A stretch of 37,569 nucleotides of DNA from Methylococcaceae bacterium (GCA_902810705.1 CADDYU010000024.1:1-37569); one strand, 5' to 3'. Shown: positions 7,501-17,451, counted from the stretch's first letter. Made by a program: numbers and translations. Notes: generated from the letters alone by a model not told the origin.

Positions 7501-8193
7501 ATGGCAAAAAAAGCGGTCATCTTGTTAAGTGGCGGTTTGGATTCCGCAACAACGCTCGCTATCGCTAAGAGCGAAGGCTTTGAGACTTATGCTATCAGTT
7601 TCCGATATGGGCAGCGTCACGCATTCGAACTGGATCTGGCCAAAAAACTCGCGAAGACTGGTGGAGTGGAGAAACATCTCATTATGGACATCGACCTTCG
7701 TGGCTTAGGTGGGTCGTCATTAACTGGGTACAACCCTGTTCCGAAGGATCGCTCACTGGAGGAAATGTCTGCAGGTATACCTACCACTTACGTTCCTGCA
7801 CGCAACACAATTTTTCTGTCGTTTGCCCTCTCGTGGGCAGAAGTTCTGGGTGCTGAAGACATTTTTGTCGGTGTGAATGCCCTGGACTACGCGGGTTATC
7901 CGGACTGCCGTCCTGAGTACATCGAGGCCTTTGAAAAAATGGCTGGCTTGGCGACCAAAGCAGGGGTAGAAGGTACACAGCATCTCAAAATACATACCCC
8001 GTTGATTGATCTGTCCAAGGCACAAATCATCAAAAAGGGATTGAATCTCGGCGTGGCTTACGCACTGACCAGCAGTTGCTACGACCCATCTTCAGAGGGT
8101 GAAGCCTGTGGTCGATGCGACTCATGCCTCTTGCGTCTTAAAGGCTTCGCTGAAGTCGGTGTGATCGACCCCATTCGTTACGCTACAGCATGA
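7501..8193 (+). CDS. queC: QueC, 7-cyano-7-deazaguanine (preQ0) synthase
   Basis: 230 aa from ATG 7501, preceded by an AGGTG ribosome binding site; an in-frame GTG at 7489 is less likely. It shows the ATP-pyrophosphatase P-loop [10 protein letters not shown] near the N-terminus, [45 protein letters not shown], and a C-terminal zinc knuckle [17 protein letters not shown] with four cysteines, all hallmarks of QueC. The enzyme converts 7-carboxy-7-deazaguanine to preQ0 using ATP and ammonia. In this context preQ0 would be the base that DpdA inserts into DNA. The stop overlaps the next start as ATGA, so queC and the queD-like gene are translationally coupled. Length is normal for the family. Confidence 0.95.
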   Translation: MAKKAVILLSGGLDSATTLAIAKSEGFETYAISFRYGQRHAFELDLAKKLAKTGGVEKHLIMDIDLRGLGGSSLTGYNPVPKDRSLEEMSAGIPTTYVPARNTIFLSFALSWAEVLGAEDIFVGVNALDYAGYPDCRPEYIEAFEKMAGLATKAGVEGTQHLKIHTPLIDLSKAQIIKKGLNLGVAYALTSSCYDPSSEGEACGRCDSCLLRLKGFAEVGVIDPIRYATA

Positions 8194-9284
8194 ACGAACG
8201 CTATTACTACGTAGCCACGGCCCAATTTGAAGCGGCACGGCGGGTAGAAATCCTCCCGGTAGGACATCCTTCGCGGCGCCTCCACGGACACAGCTTCTTG
8301 GCCCGTACGCGTGCGGAAATCACCGATGGCTGGGCACCTTTCTCCGGCGGAGAAGTTATGGCGCTGAAATCAGCCTTGGATTCGTGTGTCTTGCCACTGG
8401 ATTACAGCGATCTCAACGCGCAGTTATCAACTCCCACCGATGAGAATCTCGCGCGATGGGTGCGTAATGGTCTGGCCATTCCCGGAATTCATTCGGTAGG
8501 TGTGCAAAGCACTCAACACCAGGGTGCTGATCTAGACAGTAACGAGCATGTGCATGTCTGGCGACGCTTCCGCTTCGAAGCCGCCCACCAACTACCCAAC
8601 GTGCCATCAGGGCACAAGTGCGGACGTATGCACGGTCATGGATTCGAGGTGATCCTTCATGCCAATCAGGATCTTGGACAGCGCGATATGGGGGTGGACT
8701 TCGATTATCTAGGGGAGATTTGGGCGCCCATCCAAAATGAGCTGAACTACACCTGCCTCAATGACATCCCGGGTCTACAAAACCCGACCAGCGAAATCCT
8801 CTCAAGCTGGCTGTGGAACAAGGTCAAACCTATTCTGGCGGAGCTTTCTTGGGTCACAGTCTACGAGACCGACACAGCCGGTTGCCATTACGACGGTCAA
8901 CATTATCGGATCTGGAAAGAACAGAAATTCGAAAGTGCGCTACAACTCGTTTGTGTCCCAGAAGGCAACCCCAGAAGGCGACTCCATGGACACAGCTATC
9001 TAATCCGCTTGCACCTGACCTCACCTTTGGACGAAGTAATGGGCTGGACGGTCGACTACGGAGACGTGAAGGAACTTTTCAAACCGGTCTATCGCTTGCT
9101 CGATCACCACCTGCTCAACGAACTGCCAGACATTGGCAATACCGATTCCGCCAGCGTCGTGAAATGGATTCGCAATCACATGAAAGACCAGTTACCTCAA
9201 CTTGATCGCATCGACTTGTACGAAACTCCCGGTTGTGGAGTCCAGCTATGTTGGGGTGAGCAAGGGCCTGCGCTGCCTTGCTGA
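8190..9284 (+). CDS. queD: Triple-domain QueD/PTPS-like protein (6-carboxytetrahydropterin synthase family)
   Basis: 364 aa, about three times the usual QueD length, with three tandem pterin-synthase-like domains (roughly 1-120, 121-240, 241-364). Domain 2 holds the zinc histidines His133, His148 and His150 (AAHQL, MHGHGF), the catalytic cysteine Cys144 and a Glu226 anchor, but has LNYTCLN where the Asp-His pair is expected. Domain 3 keeps LDHHLLNEL (Asp305-His306) and Glu345 but has Leu251 for the first zinc histidine and no cysteine. Domain 1 keeps only the HGH of RLHGHSF and lacks the cysteine, the Asp-His and the Glu. Domains 2 and 3 may thus share one active site, while domain 1 is structural. 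QueD makes 6-carboxytetrahydropterin for preQ0 synthesis, and the gene is coupled to queC. It converges on dpdD; 9285-9396 between them shows no clear terminator. Confidence 0.85.
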   Translation: MNERYYYVATAQFEAARRVEILPVGHPSRRLHGHSFLARTRAEITDGWAPFSGGEVMALKSALDSCVLPLDYSDLNAQLSTPTDENLARWVRNGLAIPGIHSVGVQSTQHQGADLDSNEHVHVWRRFRFEAAHQLPNVPSGHKCGRMHGHGFEVILHANQDLGQRDMGVDFDYLGEIWAPIQNELNYTCLNDIPGLQNPTSEILSSWLWNKVKPILAELSWVTVYETDTAGCHYDGQHYRIWKEQKFESALQLVCVPEGNPRRRLHGHSYLIRLHLTSPLDEVMGWTVDYGDVKELFKPVYRLLDHHLLNELPDIGNTDSASVVKWIRNHMKDQLPQLDRIDLYETPGCGVQLCWGEQGPALPC

Positions 9285-9396
9285 CAAAGGATGCCAATCG
9301 TCGCTGTAATGGAGCCATTTCGCTTTCGACGTAATGGCGCCACCAGCTTTGTAGCGTAATGAAAGGCTTCTTTACCGGGGTTTCGTAGCCATTTAT

Positions 9397-11667
9397 TCAC
9401 AAAGTCATACTCGAAATTTTATTAAGTACGCCGCTTAAGATGCTCGCACTGCCTTTGCCATGGGGCAAAATGATGTCTTTCTCTTTCCGGACTTCCTTGA
9501 TGCAGAAATAGGCTTGATGCTTGCTACTCTTCCACGCGAACACAAAAATATCTGCACTCTTCGCCAGTGCAATAAGCCGATCGGTCGATACAGCGTCGCT
9601 GTTAAGTTCGACGGTAGCTTTGGGATACATGCGTTTAAGAATATCTTTGGCGCGTTGCCCGGCCCCTTCGGTGAGCGTGTAAATACCAATAAGCCCGGAA
9701 TAGGAAACGGTTGCAGCAGAGGACGTCACTGGGCCTGTTCCAACTGCCGGGAATGTGTCGAGCAGATCGGGACAGTTATAGTCGCTGGCGAGTTCGGTTA
9801 GGATGTTCCGTTGTGCCACAGTGACGCGGTGGGGTGCGGTGCGCAACATCCCGATGACGTCCATGAAGAAGCGGAGTTTCGCGGCGCCTTTATCGGGTGC
9901 GGGATATTGCGAGAGCAGTTCGGCGAGGTTGAGACCCCAATCAAAATGCACTGACGACGCGTTCGCCTTGAGAATTTCTTGTAAATCTTCTATGGCATCG
10001 ATGTATTCGTTTTCACTGGGGCCAGTTGTTAATAGCGCTTGTGTTAATTGCGCGCCGATTTCAAGTTCGTCCGAGGACAGGCTTCCGCTCCAACCGAGGA
10101 ACTTGATTAAAATCGAATAAATCGGCCTGAATGCCCTGCGTGGGCCGGAACTGCTTTCAAAGAAATCGACAAGAACCGGAAAGGCGTCTCGGAATACATT
10201 TTGCGCATCCCCACTCGCTTCCGCGAGGCGGTAGGCCAACGCTTCACAGCGCGGCGTGTCGTTGGCGTACTCATCGACGCTCCATTTGGCTGCCATTTCT
10301 TGCAATTCCGCGACGGACGGCGCGCAAAGTGGATTCGCGAGCACATTCTCGGCCCAAGCTACCCACCCCGACTTCATCGTGAGGCTTGCTGACGGGAGGG
10401 GGCCTCGCAGCTTATCAAGGCGGGAGCGATCCTTCTCTGTTAGGCCGGCTAGGACGGTCTCTGTAGCGGTTGTGAACGCACCGAGAACGCGTTGCGTAAT
10501 ATCCGTCGCGTCAAGTTCTACGGCACAACGGAGGAGTGCGCTGTAGGCCCAGGGCAACGGTAGCAACTCGAAACATAGCGCAATTGCGGTACCGTAATCC
10601 TCGTCGACAATCGCTTGTTTCGCCTGACTAAGCCATACCTCCTTCGAATCGGTCTCAGGTGGGGCAACCGGTTCTTTGAGTTTCTTGCACCAGGCAAGGA
10701 CAAGGTCATGGCCCTCTGCACTTTCGGGATATGCCTCCAGGAGTGACTGGCAACGCAGGGTGCTGGGTTCCTTCGTGGCGAATTCCGACAACAGGAAAGC
10801 CCTCAACACCTTCGGATGTCGAATACCCTTGCGTTCACGAAAAAGACCGCCGAAAGGCTTAAATATGTGGCGCTTGAACGCCTCGATAACAGTCTCGAAG
10901 TCACTGGCCGATTCAATCGGCGTAATGAACGTCTCATAGAGCGCTACGACGACATCGACGAGAGTCTGAGCAGGCAGGGATACGTCGGAAATTGAAGCGA
11001 TCAGCGCTGGGTTTTTGGCTAACGTCTCGCTTTGGCCGAGGCCGGCCAGCAGGCGGATTTCCAGACATTTCCGCTGTTCTGCGTTCACGCGCCCAGACGC
11101 AAGCAGTTCTTCAAGAAGTCTTTGGGCGCCGTCGGCGTTGCCGGCGAGCAAGGCACGGTCGAAGTCAGAGCGAATCGTGCCAAATGGGCGTTGGGTCCGA
11201 TCCGGGGTTTCCGGTCGGCGCGCGAGCACCGAAAGATAAAGTGCCAGTGCGCTTTCGATGTGGGTTTGGTCGGAGGCTTGGGCCGCGGTGAACTTGATGA
11301 CCCTCGGGCCAAAGCGTTCAGCGAGGGCGCGCTCCGGGGCGTCATCCAGGCTTAGTTGCGCCCACTCCCCCCGGAAATCGCTATAACTCGGTCCGACAAA
11401 ACCGATAATTTCATCGATCATCTGGGCAAAGCGCCGATCGTCGGCGGCCGTTGCATACCACGTGATTCGATCGTTTACCTCGTAGAGTGGAAGTACCACC
11501 GGGCCATCGTACCCACTGATTGTCAGCTTCTTGAGCCACGGCATCACGTGCGCGATTGCACGGGAGGAGGCTGCCTGGGACTCAATACTTTCCCAGCGCA
11601 ATTGATTGCGACCGGAAAAGAATGTTTGTACCCAGCCCGATTCCGAAATGGCGGTCGTGGTGCTCAT
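9397..11667 (-). CDS. dpdD: DpdD, dpd restriction-associated protein
   Basis: 756 aa. No enzymatic motif is evident. The N-terminus (MSTTTAISESGWVQTFFSG) and the long helical middle (ALYLSVLARR, NADGAQRLLEELLASGRV, FELLPLPWAYSALLRCAVELDA) suggest a repeat-rich helical scaffold. The C-terminal 120 residues look like a small alpha/beta domain (FPAVGTGPVTSS, YSGLIGIYTLTEGAGQRAKDILKRM, LIALAKSADIFVFAWKSSKH). It is the last gene of the minus-strand operon, starting inside the dpdK stop (ATGA overlap). Size and place among dpdE-K identify it as DpdD. In Salmonella Montevideo, dpdD is among the genes linked to the restriction-like phenotype, with biochemical role unknown. Confidence 0.78.
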   Translation of the reverse strand: MSTTTAISESGWVQTFFSGRNQLRWESIESQAASSRAIAHVMPWLKKLTISGYDGPVVLPLYEVNDRITWYATAADDRRFAQMIDEIIGFVGPSYSDFRGEWAQLSLDDAPERALAERFGPRVIKFTAAQASDQTHIESALALYLSVLARRPETPDRTQRPFGTIRSDFDRALLAGNADGAQRLLEELLASGRVNAEQRKCLEIRLLAGLGQSETLAKNPALIASISDVSLPAQTLVDVVVALYETFITPIESASDFETVIEAFKRHIFKPFGGLFRERKGIRHPKVLRAFLLSEFATKEPSTLRCQSLLEAYPESAEGHDLVLAWCKKLKEPVAPPETDSKEVWLSQAKQAIVDEDYGTAIALCFELLPLPWAYSALLRCAVELDATDITQRVLGAFTTATETVLAGLTEKDRSRLDKLRGPLPSASLTMKSGWVAWAENVLANPLCAPSVAELQEMAAKWSVDEYANDTPRCEALAYRLAEASGDAQNVFRDAFPVLVDFFESSSGPRRAFRPIYSILIKFLGWSGSLSSDELEIGAQLTQALLTTGPSENEYIDAIEDLQEILKANASSVHFDWGLNLAELLSQYPAPDKGAAKLRFFMDVIGMLRTAPHRVTVAQRNILTELASDYNCPDLLDTFPAVGTGPVTSSAATVSYSGLIGIYTLTEGAGQRAKDILKRMYPKATVELNSDAVSTDRLIALAKSADIFVFAWKSSKHQAYFCIKEVRKEKDIILPHGKGSASILSGVLNKISSMTL

Positions 11668-12197
11668 GCGGTCTCCACGTACTTTGCAAATTCAAGACGG
11701 GTCGTCGCAATGTCATTGGGATCAATTGAGAACTGGATCCATTCGTCGTTCATTTCGAGCCCGTAGTACGTCAGGTTCATCGATCCGATGAGAAGACTGT
11801 GCGACAGCAAAATGCCCTTCGTATGCAAGAGCGGATCGAGTTTAACGATCAATTGCTCATCGACGGCATGCATCGTTGCGGCTTCCTGCAAGAAGTTGAG
11901 GAACGGAGTATTAGTCTCCAAGTCCCGCGTCACAAGGACGACTTCGGATCCCCTGGCCATGAGGCCAATCAGAACGTCGGCCAAGCGAACTTCTCTTCTG
12001 CCCCATTCCGGACTTAAGGAATCGAAGTTTCCTGAGCGATTATCGATGAGGACGATATTGCTTACCCAAGGCGAGACAATCCATACGCGGTTGCCGGTTC
12101 CCAGTATCTCGCCGACGAACATCGACTGCAGCAACTCGCGGATTGTTGCGCTACCGGTCTGTTGGTTCTTAAAAATACGACGATAGAAGGCAGTCAT
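11664..12197 (-). CDS. dpdK: DpdK, phospholipase D-like protein, candidate nuclease
   Basis: 177 aa with one PLD-type catalytic half: LHTKGILLSHSLLIGSMNLT gives His125, Lys127 and the GSMN serine/asparagine (Ser139, Asn141). The N-terminal part carries NRVWIVSPWVSNIVLI, the strand-turn usual for PLD-fold nucleases and helicase-associated PLD domains. Single-HKD proteins usually act as homodimers (for example the BfiI and Nuc nucleases), so DpdK is a reasonable candidate for the DNA-cleaving subunit. It overlaps dpdJ by 4 bp upstream and dpdD by 4 bp downstream, implying fixed stoichiometry. Identity rests on the motif, size and operon place; nuclease activity is inference from the family. Confidence 0.85.
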   Translation of the reverse strand: MTAFYRRIFKNQQTGSATIRELLQSMFVGEILGTGNRVWIVSPWVSNIVLIDNRSGNFDSLSPEWGRREVRLADVLIGLMARGSEVVLVTRDLETNTPFLNFLQEAATMHAVDEQLIVKLDPLLHTKGILLSHSLLIGSMNLTYYGLEMNDEWIQFSIDPNDIATTRLEFAKYVETA

Positions 12198-15100
12198 TGG
12201 GCTGCCTCCAACAGTTCGAAATCGGCCTCGAACATGTCTTTGGTTTGCCGGACGCCTTGTAGTCGGGCAAACGCGCGAAGGTATCCCGACTCAACGGGGT
12301 TCGTGATTAGAGCATGGATGGCTTTGCCAAGTAACAGGCGTTTGTCTGAAGCACTGTAGAGCGTGACGAGATGGCCTTGCGAAAGTAGCGCTTGCACCTT
12401 ATTGAGCCACTGGGGGTCCTCCACCGAGATCCACTGTCTTTCGTCGACCACGGTATCGATTACCAATAGTCGCTCGAGCGACGGCAGTTCGAAAAACGGG
12501 TTATGGGTTTGAAGAGGCGCCGAGCGGATGAATCGTCCGCGGGCCCAGAGGAGACCGTATATGGCGTTCATGCGCCAGGCCTGGCGGTCATGTCCGGCCG
12601 GAATGCCAACCTCATCCACGATCGAATCGATGTCCGATCTTTGACTCAGCCAGAAGCAGATAACGCGCAAGTCGATTTCGACACCCAAACGCGCCTCCTG
12701 AGTGTTCCAGGCCTGAATCACATCGGCGAGATAGTGATCGGTGCCTAGACCAGTGCCGGGCCGCAGAATGCGGTTGCCCACGGACACGACAAACCCGTGA
12801 AAGGGAGAAAAACCATCTTTCAACAATGCGCGGCGGAGATCGCGCGAAGACGCCGCCAAGGTCCCGAAATCGGTGGCTGCTCTGAGCCTTTGCACAACCT
12901 CGGCCGTTTCCGCGATTCCGTGCGCATCGGTCAAGCAGTGCAGTAACTTGCCGAGTTGATGGTCGATCAGTTCAAACTCGCCCATCTCCAAACTTGCGCG
13001 GACCATCGAAAAAAAGCGGCGGGGATCTTCGGCGTACTGACGCATGAACTCCTCAATGAGACCACTCCCTCCAGGATTCTTTTCAGTGATCCACACCTCT
13101 ACGCTTCCCGGAGCGACGACGGCGAGATGGGGGCGCGCATTGGGCCCGCGATCAAGGTCGAGCGCCAGATCGTCGAAGTTGATCGACGGGCACAGATCGC
13201 CAATAGTCTTAAGCAACGCCGCTCCGAGCGTGCCTTGGTAAATCCGATGCAACCAGGACTCCCAATCAGCCGTGATCGGTTCCCAGAGGAAGCGAGCGAG
13301 GTTTTCAAGCTCAGCAAGCACTTGCGGTTGGGCGAGCAATTGATCGAGATCCTGCCTCAGACGCTCCTGCGCGGGTAACTCAGCCTCGTCCGTCGGATAG
13401 TGCGCTTGCGACTGGAAGAGGACGTCTAGGACCGCGCCCAGGGAGATACTCGCTTCGTCGGTGGTAATCCTGTGCGACGCCAATTCGAGAGAGGTGTTCG
13501 TTTGGATCGCCTCATACGTCAAGGCCGACATGAAAACGTGCGCCAACCATTCGCGCAGAAAAGGACTAGCGATGCCAGCCAAAGCTTCGCCCCGCCATGC
13601 GGTGTCAAAAAAGCGCGCTGTGCGAATCGCCCGCCATTTTTCTGAGGCCTCATGCGTACTCTTTAGCAAATTGCTGGGGATCTGAATCTCAAATAAAACC
13701 CCATCGGCTGGGAAAACGGCCCCCAGCGCGACCGGTTGGCCTACTTGCCTGAATTCGCTGCGTACCAACAGGCGGGATCCTGGGCTGACGCCCACTTCGG
13801 CCGTCGCGCCGGTAGCAAACCGACGAACTTCGACCGGGGCATGTCTGGCGTGCATGAAGAAGCCGAGTCGCGGAACCCGCATGGTCCATACGCTACCCAA
13901 CGGCGCTTCGAGCCACGTGGGTTCGGCCACGGGCACAAACTGCGAATGCCAGGTTAGACGGCTGTTCGAACTATCAGAAATATTGCTATCCGGAATTGTT
14001 GGCGCGAGGCTGATTGGTCTCAACACCGGCACATGTATGACTTCACCGTTGTAAGAGTAACTGAAATGCCCTAACGGGCAGTAAGAGCCAAATTCGTCAA
14101 TCGACAGATCGTTGACCGCTTCGCCGCGCAGGGCCGCTGGGGGAGGCGAGATCCAATAACGCTCGGTCCGATACTGCACACCAAAGCGACGACTGATACG
14201 ACCCGGCGCGAACTCTCTAAGTGCCGAGAAAACAGGCATGCCACGAAGCCCGTTATCATCTTCTGTTCCAGTCTGTCTGGGAAGATCAATCCGAACCTCA
14301 GCTAGATTAAGGTCAGCAAAAAGTGTTGCGGGCACAAAGTCGGGCAACGGGTTATTTTGAGTCTGGAGATCGGTCCCCGGTTGTCCAAACGCGCTCCAAC
14401 CGGATGTCAAACGCCGCAGGGCGGTAGGCAGGACCGTAGTCATCAATGGCCTAGGAAACTCCCATAGCAGTGCGGACACTTCACCCTCGGGCAGGCGAAG
14501 CGCACGGGATATGTAGGCTTCAAGTTTTCGTGTACCGTTTTCGGATTCCAAGATAGTCCGCACTTCCTTGATCAAACGTGAAATGCGTGAAGTTTGCTTG
14601 GGAGTTGCAAGGTCTTGCCAAACACTGCCTGAGGGCGCCTCCTGTAACACCTGCCCCAAAAAGTCGATCAAGGCAAAGACTGCTTGGATCCGGGTGATGT
14701 ACCGATTCGAGAGCGGTATAGAGCGTGCTGCCAGTTCAGGATCAAATAGCAAGTCGTAGCTTTGATAGGCGATCCGGTCGCGGCCGTAATCAGAAAGCAC
14801 GACGACGGTCCAAGGCCGCATGCCGCGTGCTCGTCCTGCCCGCCCCTTTCTTTGCAAGAATCCCGCCATTCCTCTCGGGGCTTTATGCTGCACGACGGCA
14901 CCAACACCCGGATCGTCAAAACCCACCTCAAGGGCCGCCGTGGCAACGATGACATCAGCATTTGGGTCGACTCCCCGGTCTTGCGAACTAACCCTTTTGA
15001 TGTTGAGACGTTCGCTTAGCGTATGTCCAATCTGCTCGCAGACTCGCCAATCCTGGCCACCTCGGTATCGGCTTGCCGAAGTGCCTGACCTACGCAGAAC

Positions 15101-16732
15101 AGCGAGACCACCACTGGGAGAACGGTGTAGATCGGGGAGTCCTCGACTCGTACGCCCCTCGGCACTTAGCAGATCGAAGTAGAGGCGATTGGTTACGTCG
15201 AGGTCGTCCGTGAACACAAAGGTACGTTGACCAAACGCACCCCGACTGACCGATTGCGCTAGATCTGCCGTCTTTGGATCAAGACATCGCTGTAAGAGCA
15301 TGCAAGTCTGAATCGTCGTCGACAGCAAAGCTGACCGTGACACCGGATCCCCCCGTAGCGCGACCATGTATTCCGCACCCTCGGTTTCCAGTTCGTCGCG
15401 ACTTGGTGATATTTCCTCGACCAGTGTCTGACGCACGCCAGTGAGCGTGGAAAAGAAGCTCTCAGCCTCGCGCAAGGTGGCGGACAAGCCAACGAAGCGC
15501 AAAGGTTGGTCGACAAGGTGTTGCCAGCGCCTGAGGAGATATGCGACCTGTGCACCGTGGCGACCTTCGTAGGTATGCACTTCGTCAAGAAGGACGAGTT
15601 CCGGCGGGCGGTTTGCACGTGCGCCGATGCCAAAGAGGCTATTCAGATGATTGTCCGAGAGGCGTTGGTTCAGCATCTCGGTAGTCGTAAACAGGATGTC
15701 CGGCAGCGCCGCCACCAAAGATTTTCGAGTCAGCGGGAACTTATCACCCGTGATCATCCAGTGGCAATCGTGGCAAATCAAGCGTTCGGTGGCTTGTGCA
15801 TGATCGCTCTCCTTCCAGATCATCGTCCCATTACAGTGGATACACTTGAGACTAGGACAAATATAATCATTTCCTAATCGCGGCCAGTGGCACCATCGGG
15901 CCTCAGAAGGAACATCTCCATATAGGGCGCCGATACGGATGGAAACTTTTCCAAGGGCTTTGCATAGACTTTCCGAACGCCGGATCACCTCGCGCAATTG
16001 ATCTTTCAAGAGTTCTGAGCGGGGGTAGATCGCGACGACCTTTACCCAGGGCAAGCTATCGCCGATCCAATGATGGCGCGTGATCGATGCAAGTGCGGGC
16101 AGATAAAACGCGAGCGTTTTGCCACTTCCGGTCCCGGCGGTGACGATGGTTGCCAAAGCTTGGCTGGATTCGATGCTGCGGAGGATTCTTTCGGTGGCGC
16201 GGACCTGAAAACCCGAAAGTCGTGTTTTGCCTTCCTCATCCTGGATGAGCGCTCGAATCCCCGTCAGAATTGCGGCGTCATCGGTCACCACCTTGATCCG
16301 GTCGAGTACTTCTTGCGCCGGCAAGTCTCGCTTCGGATATTGGCGGTAGCGACGGTGAAATCTGAAATCTGCGACTAATGTCGGTGCTTCTTGCCAGCCG
16401 TTGTTCTGACGGGCATGTTTAGGAAAGAGTTGGCGCAACCGTTGGAGCAAGCGAACAGTCTCAGCCATCCGCGAACGGTAGCCAGCAGAGTGGTCGAACT
16501 GTTCGATCTCAACTAACCATTTGAGCGTCAAAAGTTCGCTGATGACCTCATCCGGACTGAAAAAATCCGTTAGCCCTTCGTCCAGTGCTGAATCGATCAG
16601 CGGATAAATCAGTTCGTCTAGTTCGTGCTTTTGAAACGCTCCATCGACAATGCCCCAAACAAGCAAACGCGATTCTCGTTCCTCAATGCTGTCCAAAACT
16701 TTGGACAGGAAGTCCTTCCGCAGATCACCCAT
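12194..16732 (-). CDS. dpdJ: DpdJ, large DEAD/DEAH-type helicase of the dpd system
   Basis: 1512 aa. Superfamily 2 helicase motifs are clear: Walker A AGTGSGKT (199-206), DEVH (383-386), VGLSATL (414-420), and motif VI QRKGRAGR (627-634) preceded by VATAALEVGFDDPGV. Between motifs I and II is a zinc-ribbon-like insert with Cys292, Cys297, Cys300, Cys320 and Cys323. The 850-residue C-terminal part resembles the long tails of Lhr/DrmA-type defence helicases in general layout but has no motif I can name. The gene begins 8 nt after dpdI and overlaps dpdK by 4 bp. It probably translocates on DNA during restriction. In Salmonella its involvement in the restriction phenotype was reported as possible rather than firm. 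Confidence 0.88.
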   Translation of the reverse strand: MGDLRKDFLSKVLDSIEERESRLLVWGIVDGAFQKHELDELIYPLIDSALDEGLTDFFSPDEVISELLTLKWLVEIEQFDHSAGYRSRMAETVRLLQRLRQLFPKHARQNNGWQEAPTLVADFRFHRRYRQYPKRDLPAQEVLDRIKVVTDDAAILTGIRALIQDEEGKTRLSGFQVRATERILRSIESSQALATIVTAGTGSGKTLAFYLPALASITRHHWIGDSLPWVKVVAIYPRSELLKDQLREVIRRSESLCKALGKVSIRIGALYGDVPSEARWCHWPRLGNDYICPSLKCIHCNGTMIWKESDHAQATERLICHDCHWMITGDKFPLTRKSLVAALPDILFTTTEMLNQRLSDNHLNSLFGIGARANRPPELVLLDEVHTYEGRHGAQVAYLLRRWQHLVDQPLRFVGLSATLREAESFFSTLTGVRQTLVEEISPSRDELETEGAEYMVALRGDPVSRSALLSTTIQTCMLLQRCLDPKTADLAQSVSRGAFGQRTFVFTDDLDVTNRLYFDLLSAEGRTSRGLPDLHRSPSGGLAVLRRSGTSASRYRGGQDWRVCEQIGHTLSERLNIKRVSSQDRGVDPNADVIVATAALEVGFDDPGVGAVVQHKAPRGMAGFLQRKGRAGRARGMRPWTVVVLSDYGRDRIAYQSYDLLFDPELAARSIPLSNRYITRIQAVFALIDFLGQVLQEAPSGSVWQDLATPKQTSRISRLIKEVRTILESENGTRKLEAYISRALRLPEGEVSALLWEFPRPLMTTVLPTALRRLTSGWSAFGQPGTDLQTQNNPLPDFVPATLFADLNLAEVRIDLPRQTGTEDDNGLRGMPVFSALREFAPGRISRRFGVQYRTERYWISPPPAALRGEAVNDLSIDEFGSYCPLGHFSYSYNGEVIHVPVLRPISLAPTIPDSNISDSSNSRLTWHSQFVPVAEPTWLEAPLGSVWTMRVPRLGFFMHARHAPVEVRRFATGATAEVGVSPGSRLLVRSEFRQVGQPVALGAVFPADGVLFEIQIPSNLLKSTHEASEKWRAIRTARFFDTAWRGEALAGIASPFLREWLAHVFMSALTYEAIQTNTSLELASHRITTDEASISLGAVLDVLFQSQAHYPTDEAELPAQERLRQDLDQLLAQPQVLAELENLARFLWEPITADWESWLHRIYQGTLGAALLKTIGDLCPSINFDDLALDLDRGPNARPHLAVVAPGSVEVWITEKNPGGSGLIEEFMRQYAEDPRRFFSMVRASLEMGEFELIDHQLGKLLHCLTDAHGIAETAEVVQRLRAATDFGTLAASSRDLRRALLKDGFSPFHGFVVSVGNRILRPGTGLGTDHYLADVIQAWNTQEARLGVEIDLRVICFWLSQRSDIDSIVDEVGIPAGHDRQAWRMNAIYGLLWARGRFIRSAPLQTHNPFFELPSLERLLVIDTVVDERQWISVEDPQWLNKVQALLSQGHLVTLYSASDKRLLLGKAIHALITNPVESGYLRAFARLQGVRQTKDMFEADFELLEAAQ

Positions 16733-16740
16733 TGGTAGCC

Positions 16741-17451
16741 TCAGTTGATGCGTGCTCGCACGACGTAGTTACCCAGCAGTCCGTTGTCACGCAGCCAGTT
16801 TAAAACTTCGGAGGTCAGCAAATGCAGTCCGGCGCCAACACCAAGAGCGTCAAGGAACTTACGTACGTCCTCAGGAACGTCTTCCTGAAAAGTGATCTTG
16901 GCTAGTTGTTGCGACAACTGGCGCAGTTTGTTGAACTCCTCGGCATTCGTCGGCGGTTGCTGTCGATACTTGATGAACGATTGATAAAGTTCGCGGTAGC
17001 GCTTCAGGGCTTGCTCATTCTGCGGGGTCTTGGCCAACGTTGATTCACGCTTTGCTGGCGGCAAGCCACTAAACAAGTGGTGATCGAAATAGTGCAGCCA
17101 GTCGGTGCTCTGGGTGCTTTGCGCTTTTTGAGCGAGCGTCTGTAGCTTATTGTCGAGAGTTGTCCACATCCGTCCCTGGCGGAGGGTTGTCGCCTTAGAT
17201 GCTTGCTGGAAGCGTTCAAACGCTTTTTGAACGTTTTCCCTCACGTTCGCCAAATCTGGAATCGCCGACAGGGTAACACCTTCGCTGCGAAAGACGGCGC
17301 CCCTGGTAGCGAGTTCGTAGATCGGGCTTGCCAAGTCAGCAAGTTCCTTACGCAAAGCCTCGAGGGCCCTAGCTTCCTCGGCGCCCTCAGCCGCAGTTCT
17401 CAATCGGGTTAAGCGTTCAAGAGTCGATGTCGCATCGGTGATTAGTGACAT
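16741..17451 (-). CDS. dpdI: DpdI, dpd accessory protein
   Basis: 236 aa. No catalytic motif is visible. The first half is strongly helical with coiled-coil-like spacing (STLERLTRLRTAAEGAEEAR, LEALRKELADLASPI, VRENVQKAFERFQQASKA), and the end is GLHLLTSEVLNWLRDNGLLG. It lies between dpdH (9-nt gap) and dpdJ (8-nt gap), with GGGGAAACT just before the ATG. Place and size match DpdI, which in Salmonella is one of the genes tied to the restriction-like phenotype. A bridging or loading role between the DpdH ATPase and DpdJ helicase is a guess from position only. Confidence 0.72.
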   Translation of the reverse strand: MSLITDATSTLERLTRLRTAAEGAEEARALEALRKELADLASPIYELATRGAVFRSEGVTLSAIPDLANVRENVQKAFERFQQASKATTLRQGRMWTTLDNKLQTLAQKAQSTQSTDWLHYFDHHLFSGLPPAKRESTLAKTPQNEQALKRYRELYQSFIKYRQQPPTNAEEFNKLRQLSQQLAKITFQEDVPEDVRKFLDALGVGAGLHLLTSEVLNWLRDNGLLGNYVVRARIN

